Shown: positions 1 through 5,229 of the stretch, piece by piece
Position numbering within the stretch: position 1 is the stretch's first letter
Layout of the letters: each line of letters opens with the position of its first letter
Origin: Thermoleophilia bacterium
GTDB lineage: Bacteria; Actinomycetota; Thermoleophilia; Gaiellales; Gaiellaceae
Length of the DNA: 11,975 nucleotides
Direction: 5' to 3'
Assembly: GCA_025935275.1 (NCBI GenBank)
Contig: JAICVP010000038.1
Coordinates: 1 to 11,975, forward strand
Position numbers and translations under genes: made by a program
Notes under the pieces: model-generated
Databases searched by the model: none
Told to the model about the DNA's origin: nothing
What the model saw: only the letters and a program-made list of their open reading frames with translations

Positions 1-641
1 AATACGGCCATCGCCACGAGCTGCAGAGCGAGGTAGGCCAGGATGATGATCGTGAGCGTCAGCGGCGTCTTGGCGGGGTCCCAGACGAGCTCCATCCAAC
101 TCCACAGCAGAACGAGAGCCGTTGCGGGCCAGAGACCGAGCCGCTCCGGGTAGCGAAGCGCGCTCGCGCCTCGGAAGACGAGGGTGCGCTCGAGGGCGCG
201 GCCGGCCGCGGAGAGGGGACTGACGAAGTCCCATGCATTCCCGACGAGCGCGGTGACGATGCCGAGCCCGACCCAGAAGTCGATCCAGATCACGATCGTG
301 GCCGGGCTCTCGAAGAAGTCCTCCGGCCCGAAGAGCCCGCCCACCACGACATCGGCGAGGGCGAGGGTGAAGACGACGAGCCCGATCGTCCCGAGGTGCA
401 GCCTCCGGATCGAGCCGTAGAAGTCGCCGCCCGTCCAGGACGTATTCGAGCGGACGGCGAACATCGCCGCCGGAGCCGAGGCGAGCACCGCCACTCCTGC
501 GGCGAGCGCGAAGAGCCAGATCGGCAGGGGGAAGCGGTAGTCAATCCCCGAGACGGCATGGGCCGACGCCGCACTCGGCACCAGCAACGCCGCCGCGACC
601 AGGGAAAGGAGGGCGAGACCTGTCCTGCGAGCGCGTCGCAT
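1..641 (-). CDS. Polytopic membrane protein with signal peptide, 3' end beyond window
   Basis: An uninterrupted minus-strand frame from ATG at 641 to the window edge gives 213 residues; the rest lies outside. Residues 1-28 form a clear signal peptide (MRRARR, a Leu/Ala-rich core, then SAASA before HA). The mature part begins with HAVSGIDYRFPLPIWLF. Hydrophobic segments follow at about 41-63, 84-104, 112-139, 168-187 and 193-213, so this is an integral membrane protein with several spans. The His just after the cleavage site followed by a PLPIWLF segment resembles actinobacterial membrane proteins that databases sometimes label fenitrothion hydrolase, a name without functional support; that resemblance is from memory and tentative. 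No Shine-Dalgarno is visible. The gene starts 25 bases after a tRNA on the same strand with no terminator between, so cotranscription is possible. Function unknown. Confidence 0.8.
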   Translation of the reverse strand, partial: MRRARRTGLALLSLVAAALLVPSAASAHAVSGIDYRFPLPIWLFALAAGVAVLASAPAAMFAVRSNTSWTGGDFYGSIRRLHLGTIGLVVFTLALADVVVGGLFGPEDFFESPATIVIWIDFWVGLGIVTALVGNAWDFVSPLSAAGRALERTLVFRGASALRYPERLGLWPATALVLLWSWMELVWDPAKTPLTLTIIILAYLALQLVAMAV

Positions 642-666
642 CGCTACAGGGATGGTCTCATAAGTA

Positions 667-740
667 TCGGGGTGCCCGGATTTGAACCGGGGACCTCGCC
701 GACCCGAACGGCGCGCGCTACCAGGCTGCGCTACACCCCG
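667..740 (-). tRNA. tRNA-Pro (anticodon CGG)
   Basis: The reverse complement folds as a full 74-base tRNA. The seven-pair acceptor stem is CGGGGTG with CACCCCG. The D arm is GCGC-AGCCTGGTA-GCGC and the anticodon stem is CGCCG/CGGCG around the loop TTCGGGT, giving anticodon CGG, which reads proline CCG codons. The variable loop is AGGTC and the T arm is CCCGG-TTCAAAT-CCGGG. The discriminator is A and no CCA is encoded, so the tail must be added by the nucleotidyltransferase. CCG is a common codon in high-GC genomes, so this is a housekeeping tRNA. No T-run follows the 3' end before the membrane-protein gene, so transcription may continue into it. Confidence 0.97.
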
Positions 741-749
741 AGGCTCGAA

Positions 750-756
750 TAGGTTA
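750..756. promoter_or_regulatory. Overlapping -10 elements for nif3-like gene (+) and tRNA-Pro (-)
   Basis: The 7-mer TAGGTTA reads TAGGTT on the plus strand and TAACCT on the minus strand; both fit TAnnnT. On the plus strand there are exactly 6 bases to the ATG at 762, as expected for a leaderless mRNA. On the minus strand a start about 7 bases on would leave a 5' extension of a few bases on the tRNA. Only 21 bases separate the two genes, so a shared -10 is economical. No good -35 is visible on either side. Inference from motif position. Confidence 0.4.
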
Positions 757-761
757 GCTGA

Positions 762-1505
762 ATGGTTTCTCGCGACGAGATCCTGGCTTATGCCGCCGAG
801 TACCTCGAGCTCGACGCCTATCCGGACTACGGGCCCATGGGCCTTCAGGTGCTCGGCTCGGAGGACGTCGGCAAGATCGCCTGCGGCGTCTCCGCCTCGC
901 GCGACCTCTTCACCGGTGCCGGCGAGGCCGGAGCGCAGCTTGTGATCGCCCACCACGGCCTCTTTTGGGACAAGGACTCCCGCGTCGTCGACCGCGTCCT
1001 CCGCGGCCGCCTGAAGGCGCTCTTCGATTACGACCTGACGCTGGCCGCCTACCATCTCGCCCTCGACGCGCACCCGGAGATCGGCAACAACGCCCTACTC
1101 GCTTCGGAGCTCGGCGTCGAGACCGAGCAGCGATTCACGCCCTGGGGCTTCGGCGGGAAGCTCGCGGCACCGGTCGCGATGAGCGACTTTTCCGCGCTCG
1201 TGCAGGACAAGCTGGATCGCATGCCGCTCGTCTTCTCGTACGGGCCCGAGGAGATCGAGCGCGTGGCCGTCCTCACGGGCGGGGCCGCACGCTACGTCGA
1301 GCAGGCCGCCGCGGAGGGCTACCACTGCTTCGTCACCGGCGAGGCGGACGAGCCCACGAAGCACGCCGCGAAGGAGGCCGGCATCCACTTCGTCGCCGGC
1401 GGGCACTACGCCACCGAGACGCTAGGCGTCCGCGCGCTCGCGGCGAAGCTGGCCGACGAGTTCGGCCTCCAGTGGGAGTTCGTCGACCTCCCCAACCCCG
1501 TCTAG
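762..1505 (+). CDS. Nif3-like dinuclear metal-centre protein (DUF34/YbgI family)
   Basis: A 247-residue protein of the Nif3/YbgI family. These proteins form hexameric rings with a two-metal site in each subunit; the cellular substrate is unsettled, with GTP cyclohydrolase-like and metal-handling roles proposed. The metal-binding positions are all present: H64-H65 in VIAHHGLFW, H98 and D102 in YHLALDAH, and H215 with E219 in GGHYATE. The length is the usual one for the short family members, which lack the inserted PII-like domain. The ATG at 762 is preceded by AGG at 751-753 and equally by a TAGGTT -10 box six bases upstream, so it may be leaderless. It diverges from tRNA-Pro, and its last 84 bases overlap, tail to tail, the end of the alpha/beta hydrolase gene. 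Confidence 0.93.
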   Translation: MVSRDEILAYAAEYLELDAYPDYGPMGLQVLGSEDVGKIACGVSASRDLFTGAGEAGAQLVIAHHGLFWDKDSRVVDRVLRGRLKALFDYDLTLAAYHLALDAHPEIGNNALLASELGVETEQRFTPWGFGGKLAAPVAMSDFSALVQDKLDRMPLVFSYGPEEIERVAVLTGGAARYVEQAAAEGYHCFVTGEADEPTKHAAKEAGIHFVAGGHYATETLGVRALAAKLADEFGLQWEFVDLPNPV

Positions 1506-2336
1506 AAAGCCTTCGAGGGCCCCTGCGCAGGCTTCAGGGAGCTCGCCGACCACGAGGTGCCCGGCGGCCGGCAGCACGCGAATGGGCGCGCGCAGGCGCC
1601 GCGCGTATTCGAAGCCGTCCTTGAGCGGCACGAGGCGGTCGCGGGAGCCCCAGATGAGCAGCGCAGGGCAGCGGACGCGGTCGAGGTCAGGACGTGGGTC
1701 GTCCCCGAAGAGAGCCCGGGCTGCGCTGCCCACGTCGGTGTGCTGAGAGGGACCTTCGAGGAAGCCCAGGACCGAATCCGGCTCGAGCGCCGGGGGGTCG
1801 GCCGCGCCCCAGAGCCCGAACGGGAGCCACCGCAGCCTCGGCCTCCGCGCGAAGGTGCCCCGGAAGCGTGTCATCACCTGGGCGGGGCGCAGCGCGGCAG
1901 TCACGGCAAGCCAGATCTCGGCGCGCCGCGTGGTCGAGACGATGCCCGCGGGCGCGACGAGCGCGAGCGCCGTCACCTTGTCGGGCTCCTCGACGGCGAG
2001 CCGCAGAGCGACGACGCCGCCCATGGAGTAGCCGAGGAGAGCTCCGGGGAGCATCCCTTCCAGCTCGGCGACCTTTTGCACGTGACGCGAGTACGTGGTG
2101 AGCCCCTCCACGCGCTCGAGCGGCTCCGAGAGGCCGTGACCGGGCAGGTCGGGGATGAGGACGCGCCGTTTCCGCGCCAGGATCGGCCCGAGCCTGGTGA
2201 AGTTGACGGCGGCGCCCCCAAGCCCGTGGACGATCGTGAGCGGCGGCCCATCCCCACCCAGGAAATACCGGGTGCGCACGCCGTCGATTTCCGCAAAGTG
2301 CGGGGTAAAGCCGGGAAGGAGCGTTGCTTCGCTCAC
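1422..2336 (-). CDS. Alpha/beta hydrolase
   Basis: A serine hydrolase of the alpha/beta-hydrolase fold, about 304 residues from the chosen GTG. The oxyanion-hole motif HGLGG is at 37-41, the nucleophile elbow GYSMGG puts the catalytic Ser at 104, the acid is D233 in WGSRDRLVP, and the base is H260 in AAGHLVV, so the triad is complete. A helical cap lies between about 135 and 215. There is no signal peptide, so it is cytoplasmic; the substrate cannot be read from sequence (esterase, lactonase, C-C hydrolase and haloperoxidase-like enzymes all look like this). The GTG at 2336 lies 8 bases after a GATACT -10-like box, suggesting a near-leaderless mRNA; an in-frame ATG at 2360 would add eight residues but has no Shine-Dalgarno. 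The C-terminal 28 codons overlap the nif3-like gene on the other strand. Confidence 0.88.
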   Translation of the reverse strand: MSEATLLPGFTPHFAEIDGVRTRYFLGGDGPPLTIVHGLGGAAVNFTRLGPILARKRRVLIPDLPGHGLSEPLERVEGLTTYSRHVQKVAELEGMLPGALLGYSMGGVVALRLAVEEPDKVTALALVAPAGIVSTTRRAEIWLAVTAALRPAQVMTRFRGTFARRPRLRWLPFGLWGAADPPALEPDSVLGFLEGPSQHTDVGSAARALFGDDPRPDLDRVRCPALLIWGSRDRLVPLKDGFEYARRLRAPIRVLPAAGHLVVGELPEACAGALEGFLDGVGEVDELPLEAELVGQLRRERADA

Positions 2337-2352
2337 ACAGGAAAAGTATCCT
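2324..2352 (+). promoter_or_regulatory. Promoter for the leader and small HTH-like gene
   Basis: The -35 box TTGCTT (2324-2329), a 17-base spacer and the -10 box TATCCT (2347-2352) form a good housekeeping-type promoter. The predicted start is about 2359, just at an ATG. It lies across the start of the divergent hydrolase gene. It drives a transcript that meets the attenuator-like structure ending at 2453 before the coding region at 2480. Confidence 0.5.
2345..2350 (-). promoter_or_regulatory. -10-like element for the hydrolase gene, overlapping the plus-strand -10
   Basis: GATACT on the minus strand overlaps the plus-strand TATCCT (2347-2352). It is followed after 8 bases by the GTG chosen as the hydrolase start. 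No convincing -35 is present at the normal distance, so the call rests on the -10 and its spacing only. Confidence 0.35.
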
Positions 2353-2358
2353 GCGTCC

Positions 2359-2388
2359 ATGGACTTGGAAGGGGTGCGGAGCCTTTGA
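2359..2388 (+). CDS. Possible leader peptide MDLEGVRSL
   Basis: Nine codons and a TGA begin exactly at the predicted transcription start of the TTGCTT/TATCCT promoter, so the message could be translated without a leader. The stop codon falls in the loop of the hairpin at 2376-2398, the position expected of an attenuator leader peptide. There is no run of one amino acid that would name a sensed tRNA. It is very short and may be chance. Confidence 0.22.
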   Translation: MDLEGVRSL

Positions 2389-2418
2389 GCCGCTCCGCTC
2401 ACATGGAAGGACTGACCT

Positions 2419-2453
2419 AGCCCGCCCGGCCGCGCGCCGTGAGCGGGCTTTTT
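2419..2453 (+). terminator. Intrinsic terminator upstream of the small HTH-like gene
   Basis: A seven-pair stem AGCCCGC/GCGGGCT (2419-2425 with 2443-2449) has an inner CGGC/GCCG stem (2427-2430 with 2436-2439) and is followed by a run of five T (2449-2453). The T-run exists only on the plus strand, so the element acts on plus-strand transcripts. It stands between a promoter at 2324-2352 and a gene at 2480, not after any gene, which suggests regulated termination. Confidence 0.7.
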
Positions 2454-2479
2454 CATGGGCAAGATCGAAAGGAGACGTC

Positions 2480-2653
2480 GTGGCCAATCACCTAACGCCT
2501 GAGGAGCTGTCGAAGGAGCTGGGGCTCGATCGAGACGAGGTCATCCGGGTCTGCATCGAGGAAGCCATCCCGATCTACCACGGCAAGATCGACAAGAGCC
2601 TGTTCCAGGCTCAGCTCGAGGCGTCCGGTGCCACCCGCGCCTCCGCCGCGTAA
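2480..2653 (+). CDS. Small helix-turn-helix-like protein, 57 residues
   Basis: A 57-residue protein starting at GTG 2480 behind an excellent Shine-Dalgarno, AAAGGAGA at 2468-2475, which decides the start over the longer in-frame extension. The sequence begins MANHLTPEELSKELGL and continues with DRDEVIRVCIEEAIPIYHGK. The LTPEELSKELGL-DRDEVIR pattern looks like a winged or MerR/excisionase-type helix-turn-helix (LTPEEVAELLGVSRxTVYR), followed by a short I-P-I-Y-H-G-K-I turn where such proteins have their wing. It is shorter than typical excisionase-like domains (about 65-70). A DNA-binding role is an inference. No recombinase or phage gene is nearby. It is preceded by a promoter and an attenuator-like leader, so its expression is probably conditional. 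Confidence 0.72.
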   Translation: MANHLTPEELSKELGLDRDEVIRVCIEEAIPIYHGKIDKSLFQAQLEASGATRASAA

Positions 2654-2664
2654 GGCCTAGCCGC

Positions 2665-2751
2665 TCAGCAGCAGTGCAGGGCCTGCGGGTAGTAGGTGAA
2701 CCCGCTCGAGTCGCGAGCCTCCCCGACGGCCCAGATGTCCCCCGGGTGACG
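2665..2751 (-). pseudogene. Possible remnant of a D-x-W-A-V-G propeller-repeat protein
   Basis: In the 124-base gap between the small HTH-like gene and ku, the minus strand encodes HPGDIWAVGEARDSSGF followed by TYYPQALHCC and a stop. The (G/N)DIWAVG motif followed by a short turn and an ALH(W) strand is typical of secreted actinobacterial beta-propeller repeats (pattern NDVWAVG...ALIEHW). Here there is no start codon or ribosome site, and only one repeat survives. It may be a relic of a deleted gene, or chance in GC-rich DNA. Confidence 0.28.
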
Positions 2752-2777
2752 CGCGGGCAGCGTGTTCAATCCGCGCC

Positions 2778-3629
2778 CTAGCGGGCGGCGGCGCGCTTCT
2801 TCGGCGCGGCGGCCTTCTTGGCCTTGGCCTTCGGCTTCGCCGCGGCCGGCTTGTCCTTCCGCGCCTGGGCCACGCTCGCCTTGAGCGCCTCCATGAGATC
2901 GACGACGGGCGCTTCCTTGGCCGGCTCGGGGGCGACGATCTCCTTGCCCTCGAGCTTCGCCTCCAGCATGGCGCGGAGGTCGTTGCGGTACTCGTTCTCG
3001 TACTCCTCGGGATCGAAGTCCCCGACGAGGCTCTCGACGAGCTGCCTGGCCATGTCGAGCTCCGGGCCCTTGACGTCGATCTCGCCGACGGAGGCATCGA
3101 TCTCCTCCCGGGCGCGCACGTCCTCGGCGTAGTAGAGCGTCTCGAGCGCAAGGGAATCGCCGAGCGGACGGATGAGGCAGAGGTTCTCCTTGCCCCAGAG
3201 CACGAACTTGCCGACCGCCGCCATCTTCGCGTCTTGCATGGCGCGGAGCAGGAGCACGTACGGGCGCCGCTGGGCCTCCGCGTCGGCCGGTGCCAGGTAG
3301 TAGGCGCGGTCGAAGTAGATCGGGTCGACTTGCTCGATCGGGACGAAGCGGAGGATGTCGATGGACTGCGAGCGCTGGAGCGCGACGGCCTCGAGATCGG
3401 ATTCCTCGACCATCACGAACTGGCCCTTGGCGAACTCCCAGCCCTTGACGAGCTCGTCGGCTTCGACGTCGCGCTCGTGGAGCGGGCAATAGCGCTTCTG
3501 TTTGATCGGCGTCCCGCACTCGCGGTGCAAGGTGCGGAACGACGTGTCCTTGCGCTGCTGGGCCACCGCCAACCCGATCGGGATGTTGACGAGGCCGAAG
3601 TTGATGGATCCGTTCCAGATCGTGCGCAT
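2778..3629 (-). CDS. ku: Ku protein, non-homologous end joining
   Basis: A 283-residue bacterial Ku, the homodimeric ring that binds DNA double-strand ends and recruits a ligase in non-homologous end joining. The start MRTIWNGSINFGLVNIPIGL is the family signature and fixes the ATG at 3629. The core beta-barrel domain spans about 10-190 (with RFVPIEQVDPIYFDRAYYLAP and GKENLCLIRP); the helical C-terminal arm spans 190-255. Residues from about 256 form a Lys/Ala/Pro-rich basic tail, a feature known in several actinobacterial Ku proteins to help DNA binding. The usual partner LigD is not in this window; an NAD-dependent ligase is, but in a separate operon. A TAGGCT box 9 bases before the ATG suggests a near-leaderless mRNA. 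It diverges from an RsbW-like gene across 132 bases. Confidence 0.96.
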   Translation of the reverse strand: MRTIWNGSINFGLVNIPIGLAVAQQRKDTSFRTLHRECGTPIKQKRYCPLHERDVEADELVKGWEFAKGQFVMVEESDLEAVALQRSQSIDILRFVPIEQVDPIYFDRAYYLAPADAEAQRRPYVLLLRAMQDAKMAAVGKFVLWGKENLCLIRPLGDSLALETLYYAEDVRAREEIDASVGEIDVKGPELDMARQLVESLVGDFDPEEYENEYRNDLRAMLEAKLEGKEIVAPEPAKEAPVVDLMEALKASVAQARKDKPAAAKPKAKAKKAAAPKKRAAAR

Positions 3630-3638
3630 AAGTGTCTA

Positions 3639-3644
3639 AGCCTA
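3639..3644 (-). promoter_or_regulatory. -10 element of ku
   Basis: TAGGCT on the minus strand lies 9 bases before the ku ATG, giving a predicted leader of about three bases. There is no Shine-Dalgarno in that space, which supports near-leaderless translation. No clear -35. Confidence 0.4.
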
Positions 3645-3717
3645 GCCGAGGGGCCTCTTACATTCTCCGCCCCTGCCCGCAACCCTCCCCGCTGCTCGAC
3701 CGTTGTAGAAGAGGCGA

Positions 3718-3747
3718 CGCAAAACAGCTAGAAACCTCGTTTTTGCG
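3718..3747. repeat. Inverted repeat in the ku / RsbW-like divergent region
   Basis: CGCAAAAC (3718-3725) is matched by GTTTTTGCG (3739-3747), an eight-base stem with one extra T, around 13 bases. It lies just upstream of the RsbW-like gene, whose AAAGGG ribosome site is at 3752-3757. It could be an operator or a 5' hairpin. The rest of the 132-base region 3630-3761 shows nothing further apart from the ku -10 box. Confidence 0.35.
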
Positions 3748-3761
3748 CCATAAAGGGCGGC

Positions 3762-4184
3762 ATGGCACAGGCGAACAGGACAATCAGGCTCGAGTTCTGC
3801 AACGAGCCGAACGCGACCAGTACGCTCCGGCGGGCACTCGACCGGGTTGCCTCGGAGTGCCGGCTCCCCGCTCCGGCCCGCTTCGAGCTCAAGCTGGCGG
3901 CCACGGAGGCGCTGACCAACGCGCTCAAGGGAGCTCCGAGCGAGCATGCGGTCGAGGTCGCGATCACATGCACCGAGGGCGCTGTCGACGTCGAAGTCGT
4001 GGATCGTGGGCGGTTCGACCCGCGTATTCGGGAGGATTGCCCCGTCGACGCCGAAGGCGGCCGCGGGATCCCACTCATGCTCGCCCTCGTTGACGAGGTC
4101 GAGTTTGCGTCGGCCGGGGACGGCACCCGCGTGCGCATGCGCAAACGCGTCCCGCGCTCGGGCGAGGAAGACCTGTCCTTCTGA
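3762..4184 (+). CDS. RsbW-like ATP-binding anti-sigma factor / serine kinase
   Basis: A 140-residue GHKL (Bergerat-fold) ATPase of the RsbW/SpoIIAB group (HATPase_c_2). Such proteins bind a sigma factor and phosphorylate an anti-anti-sigma protein, switching stress or developmental regulons. The N box is ELKLAATEALTNALKG with E49 and N53 in the magnesium/ATP positions; the usual His a few residues later is Gly here. The G1 box is VEVVDRGRFDP (D81, G83) and the G2 region is EGGRGIPLMLALVDEV (99-114), followed by GTRVRMRKRV. The length is normal for the family. The ATG has AAAGGG five bases upstream. No sigma factor, STAS anti-anti-sigma or PP2C phosphatase gene is adjacent, so its partners must be encoded elsewhere. 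It ends four bases from the convergent NlpC/P60 gene, without a terminator. Confidence 0.88.
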   Translation: MAQANRTIRLEFCNEPNATSTLRRALDRVASECRLPAPARFELKLAATEALTNALKGAPSEHAVEVAITCTEGAVDVEVVDRGRFDPRIREDCPVDAEGGRGIPLMLALVDEVEFASAGDGTRVRMRKRVPRSGEEDLSF

Positions 4185-4188
4185 GGAG

Positions 4189-5229
4189 CTAGAGCCTGCG
4201 AGCCCCGACGTACGTCGAGGCGTACCAGGACTCGGACAGGCTCGAGATCTTCACGACGTCGCCCGTGTGCGGTGCGTGGATGAACTGCCCGCCGCCGATG
4301 TAGATGCCGACGTGGCCGAGCCCGTTGAAGAAGACGAGGTCTCCTGGCGCGAGACTCTCCCTCGAGACCGCGCTCCCATAGCTGTACTGCATGGCCGCGT
4401 TGTGCGGGAGCGAGACGCCGACCTGGGCGTACACGTACATCGTTAAGCCGGAGCAGTCGAAGCCGCTCGGTGAGGCGCCGCCCCAGACGTAGGGAACTCC
4501 GAGGTACTGCATCGCGACGCCGACGACCCCGCTGTAGTGGCCGGCCGGGTTGCCGCCGAAGTCGTTGGAAACCCTGGTTTCCGCCTGGTTGGCGAGCCGC
4601 TGCTGCGCCGCCTGCTCGGCGGCCTGCATCTTCGCGATCTGATCCTTGATGCTGCCCAGGAGCCGCTGGCGCTCGGCAAGCTGGTTCCGGATCGAGTCCC
4701 GCTTGGCCGCGCGCTCGGCGACCACGCGTTCCTGCTCGGAGCGGGCGATGGTCAGCTTGGCCTCGCGCTCCTTGATCTCCGTCCTGAAGGCGCGGACCTC
4801 GTTGACGATTCGGGTGTCCTGGTCGGAAAGGCGATTGACGGTGTCGACGCGGTCGAGCAGGTCGTCCAGGCTCGACGAGCCGAGGAGAACCTCCAGGGTG
4901 CTCTCCTCACCCGACGTGTAAAGGGTGACGAGCCGTGCCGACAGCGTCGCCTCCGCTTGCTTGTAGTTGGCCTTCGCGACCGCGAGCCGGTTCTCGTTCA
5001 CGCGCAGGTCCGCCTCGATGGAGTCGAGCTTGATCTGCGCCGAGTTGTACGACTCGATCACGTGCTCGAGGCTCGCGTCGATGGCTTGGATCTGTGCGAG
5101 GACTTGCCGGGCCTCCGCCTGCTTCGATGCGACGGATGGGGAGGCGCCTGCTCCGGCGGCGAAGAACGAGGCCGCTGCGAGGGCGCTGACTAGCGCGAAA
5201 AAGAACGAGTGTCGTGGAGTCGCTCGGAT
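4189..5229 (-). CDS. Secreted coiled-coil NlpC/P60 peptidoglycan endopeptidase, apparent ATC start
   Basis: Counting from ATC at 5229 the protein has 346 residues. Residues 1-30 form a signal peptide (RATPRHSFFFALVSALAAAS, then a small-residue cleavage region). Residues about 35-215 are long coiled coils, the PcsB/CwlO/RipA type that in relatives docks to FtsEX. Residues 235-346 are an NlpC/P60 domain with C259 in GFDCSGLT, H306 in GLGHVGIYI and H318 in FIHAPH, so the Cys-His-His triad is intact. The expected role is cleavage of stem peptides in the wall during growth or division. No ATG, GTG or TTG precedes the signal peptide; the frame stops at TAG 5241-5239, so ATC with AGGCGG five bases upstream is the only start-like codon. 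The first GTG, at 5061, would delete the signal. It is paralogous to the divergent 3D-domain gene. Confidence 0.85.
   Translation of the reverse strand: MRATPRHSFFFALVSALAAASFFAAGAGASPSVASKQAEARQVLAQIQAIDASLEHVIESYNSAQIKLDSIEADLRVNENRLAVAKANYKQAEATLSARLVTLYTSGEESTLEVLLGSSSLDDLLDRVDTVNRLSDQDTRIVNEVRAFRTEIKEREAKLTIARSEQERVVAERAAKRDSIRNQLAERQRLLGSIKDQIAKMQAAEQAAQQRLANQAETRVSNDFGGNPAGHYSGVVGVAMQYLGVPYVWGGASPSGFDCSGLTMYVYAQVGVSLPHNAAMQYSYGSAVSRESLAPGDLVFFNGLGHVGIYIGGGQFIHAPHTGDVVKISSLSESWYASTYVGARRL

Larger units (their letters stand above)
2359..2453 (+). promoter_or_regulatory. Attenuator/riboswitch-like structured leader
   Basis: Three pairings can be drawn by hand. Stem A pairs GCGGAGC (2376-2382) with GCTCCGC (2392-2398) around a 9-base loop. 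The terminator pairs AGCCCGC (2419-2425) with GCGGGCT (2443-2449). Stem B pairs CCGCTCAC (2395-2402) with GTGAGCGG (2439-2446), eight Watson-Crick pairs plus a possible U2394-G2447. Stem B uses bases from both others, so it competes with stem A and destroys the terminator: an antiterminator. This A/B/terminator logic controls read-through into the 57-codon gene at 2480. I do not recognise a known riboswitch class. A simple alternative is a roughly 95-base terminated small RNA. Confidence 0.5.

Noticed and set aside
2356..2407. TCCATG (2356-2361) pairing with CATGGA (2402-2407) as a closing stem of a riboswitch aptamer.
   Set aside because: The predicted transcription start at about 2359 would leave half the 5' arm out, so I did not count it as part of the structure.
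1557..2420. Plus-strand open frame of 287 residues opposite the hydrolase.
   Set aside because: Arg/Glu/Pro-rich antisense shadow with no motif; the hydrolase has a full catalytic triad.
2420..2480. Minus-strand terminator at the GC-rich hairpin 2419-2449.
   Set aside because: On the minus strand the stem is followed by AGGTC, with no T-run.
2456..2503. ATG 2456 starting a 15-codon ORF overlapping the small HTH-like gene.
   Set aside because: It has no ribosome site and an Arg-rich out-of-frame product; the GTG at 2480 has a near-perfect Shine-Dalgarno.
3632..4093. Plus-strand frame overlapping the ku / RsbW-like region.
   Set aside because: It runs out of frame through the RsbW-like gene and has no ribosome site or recognisable domain.
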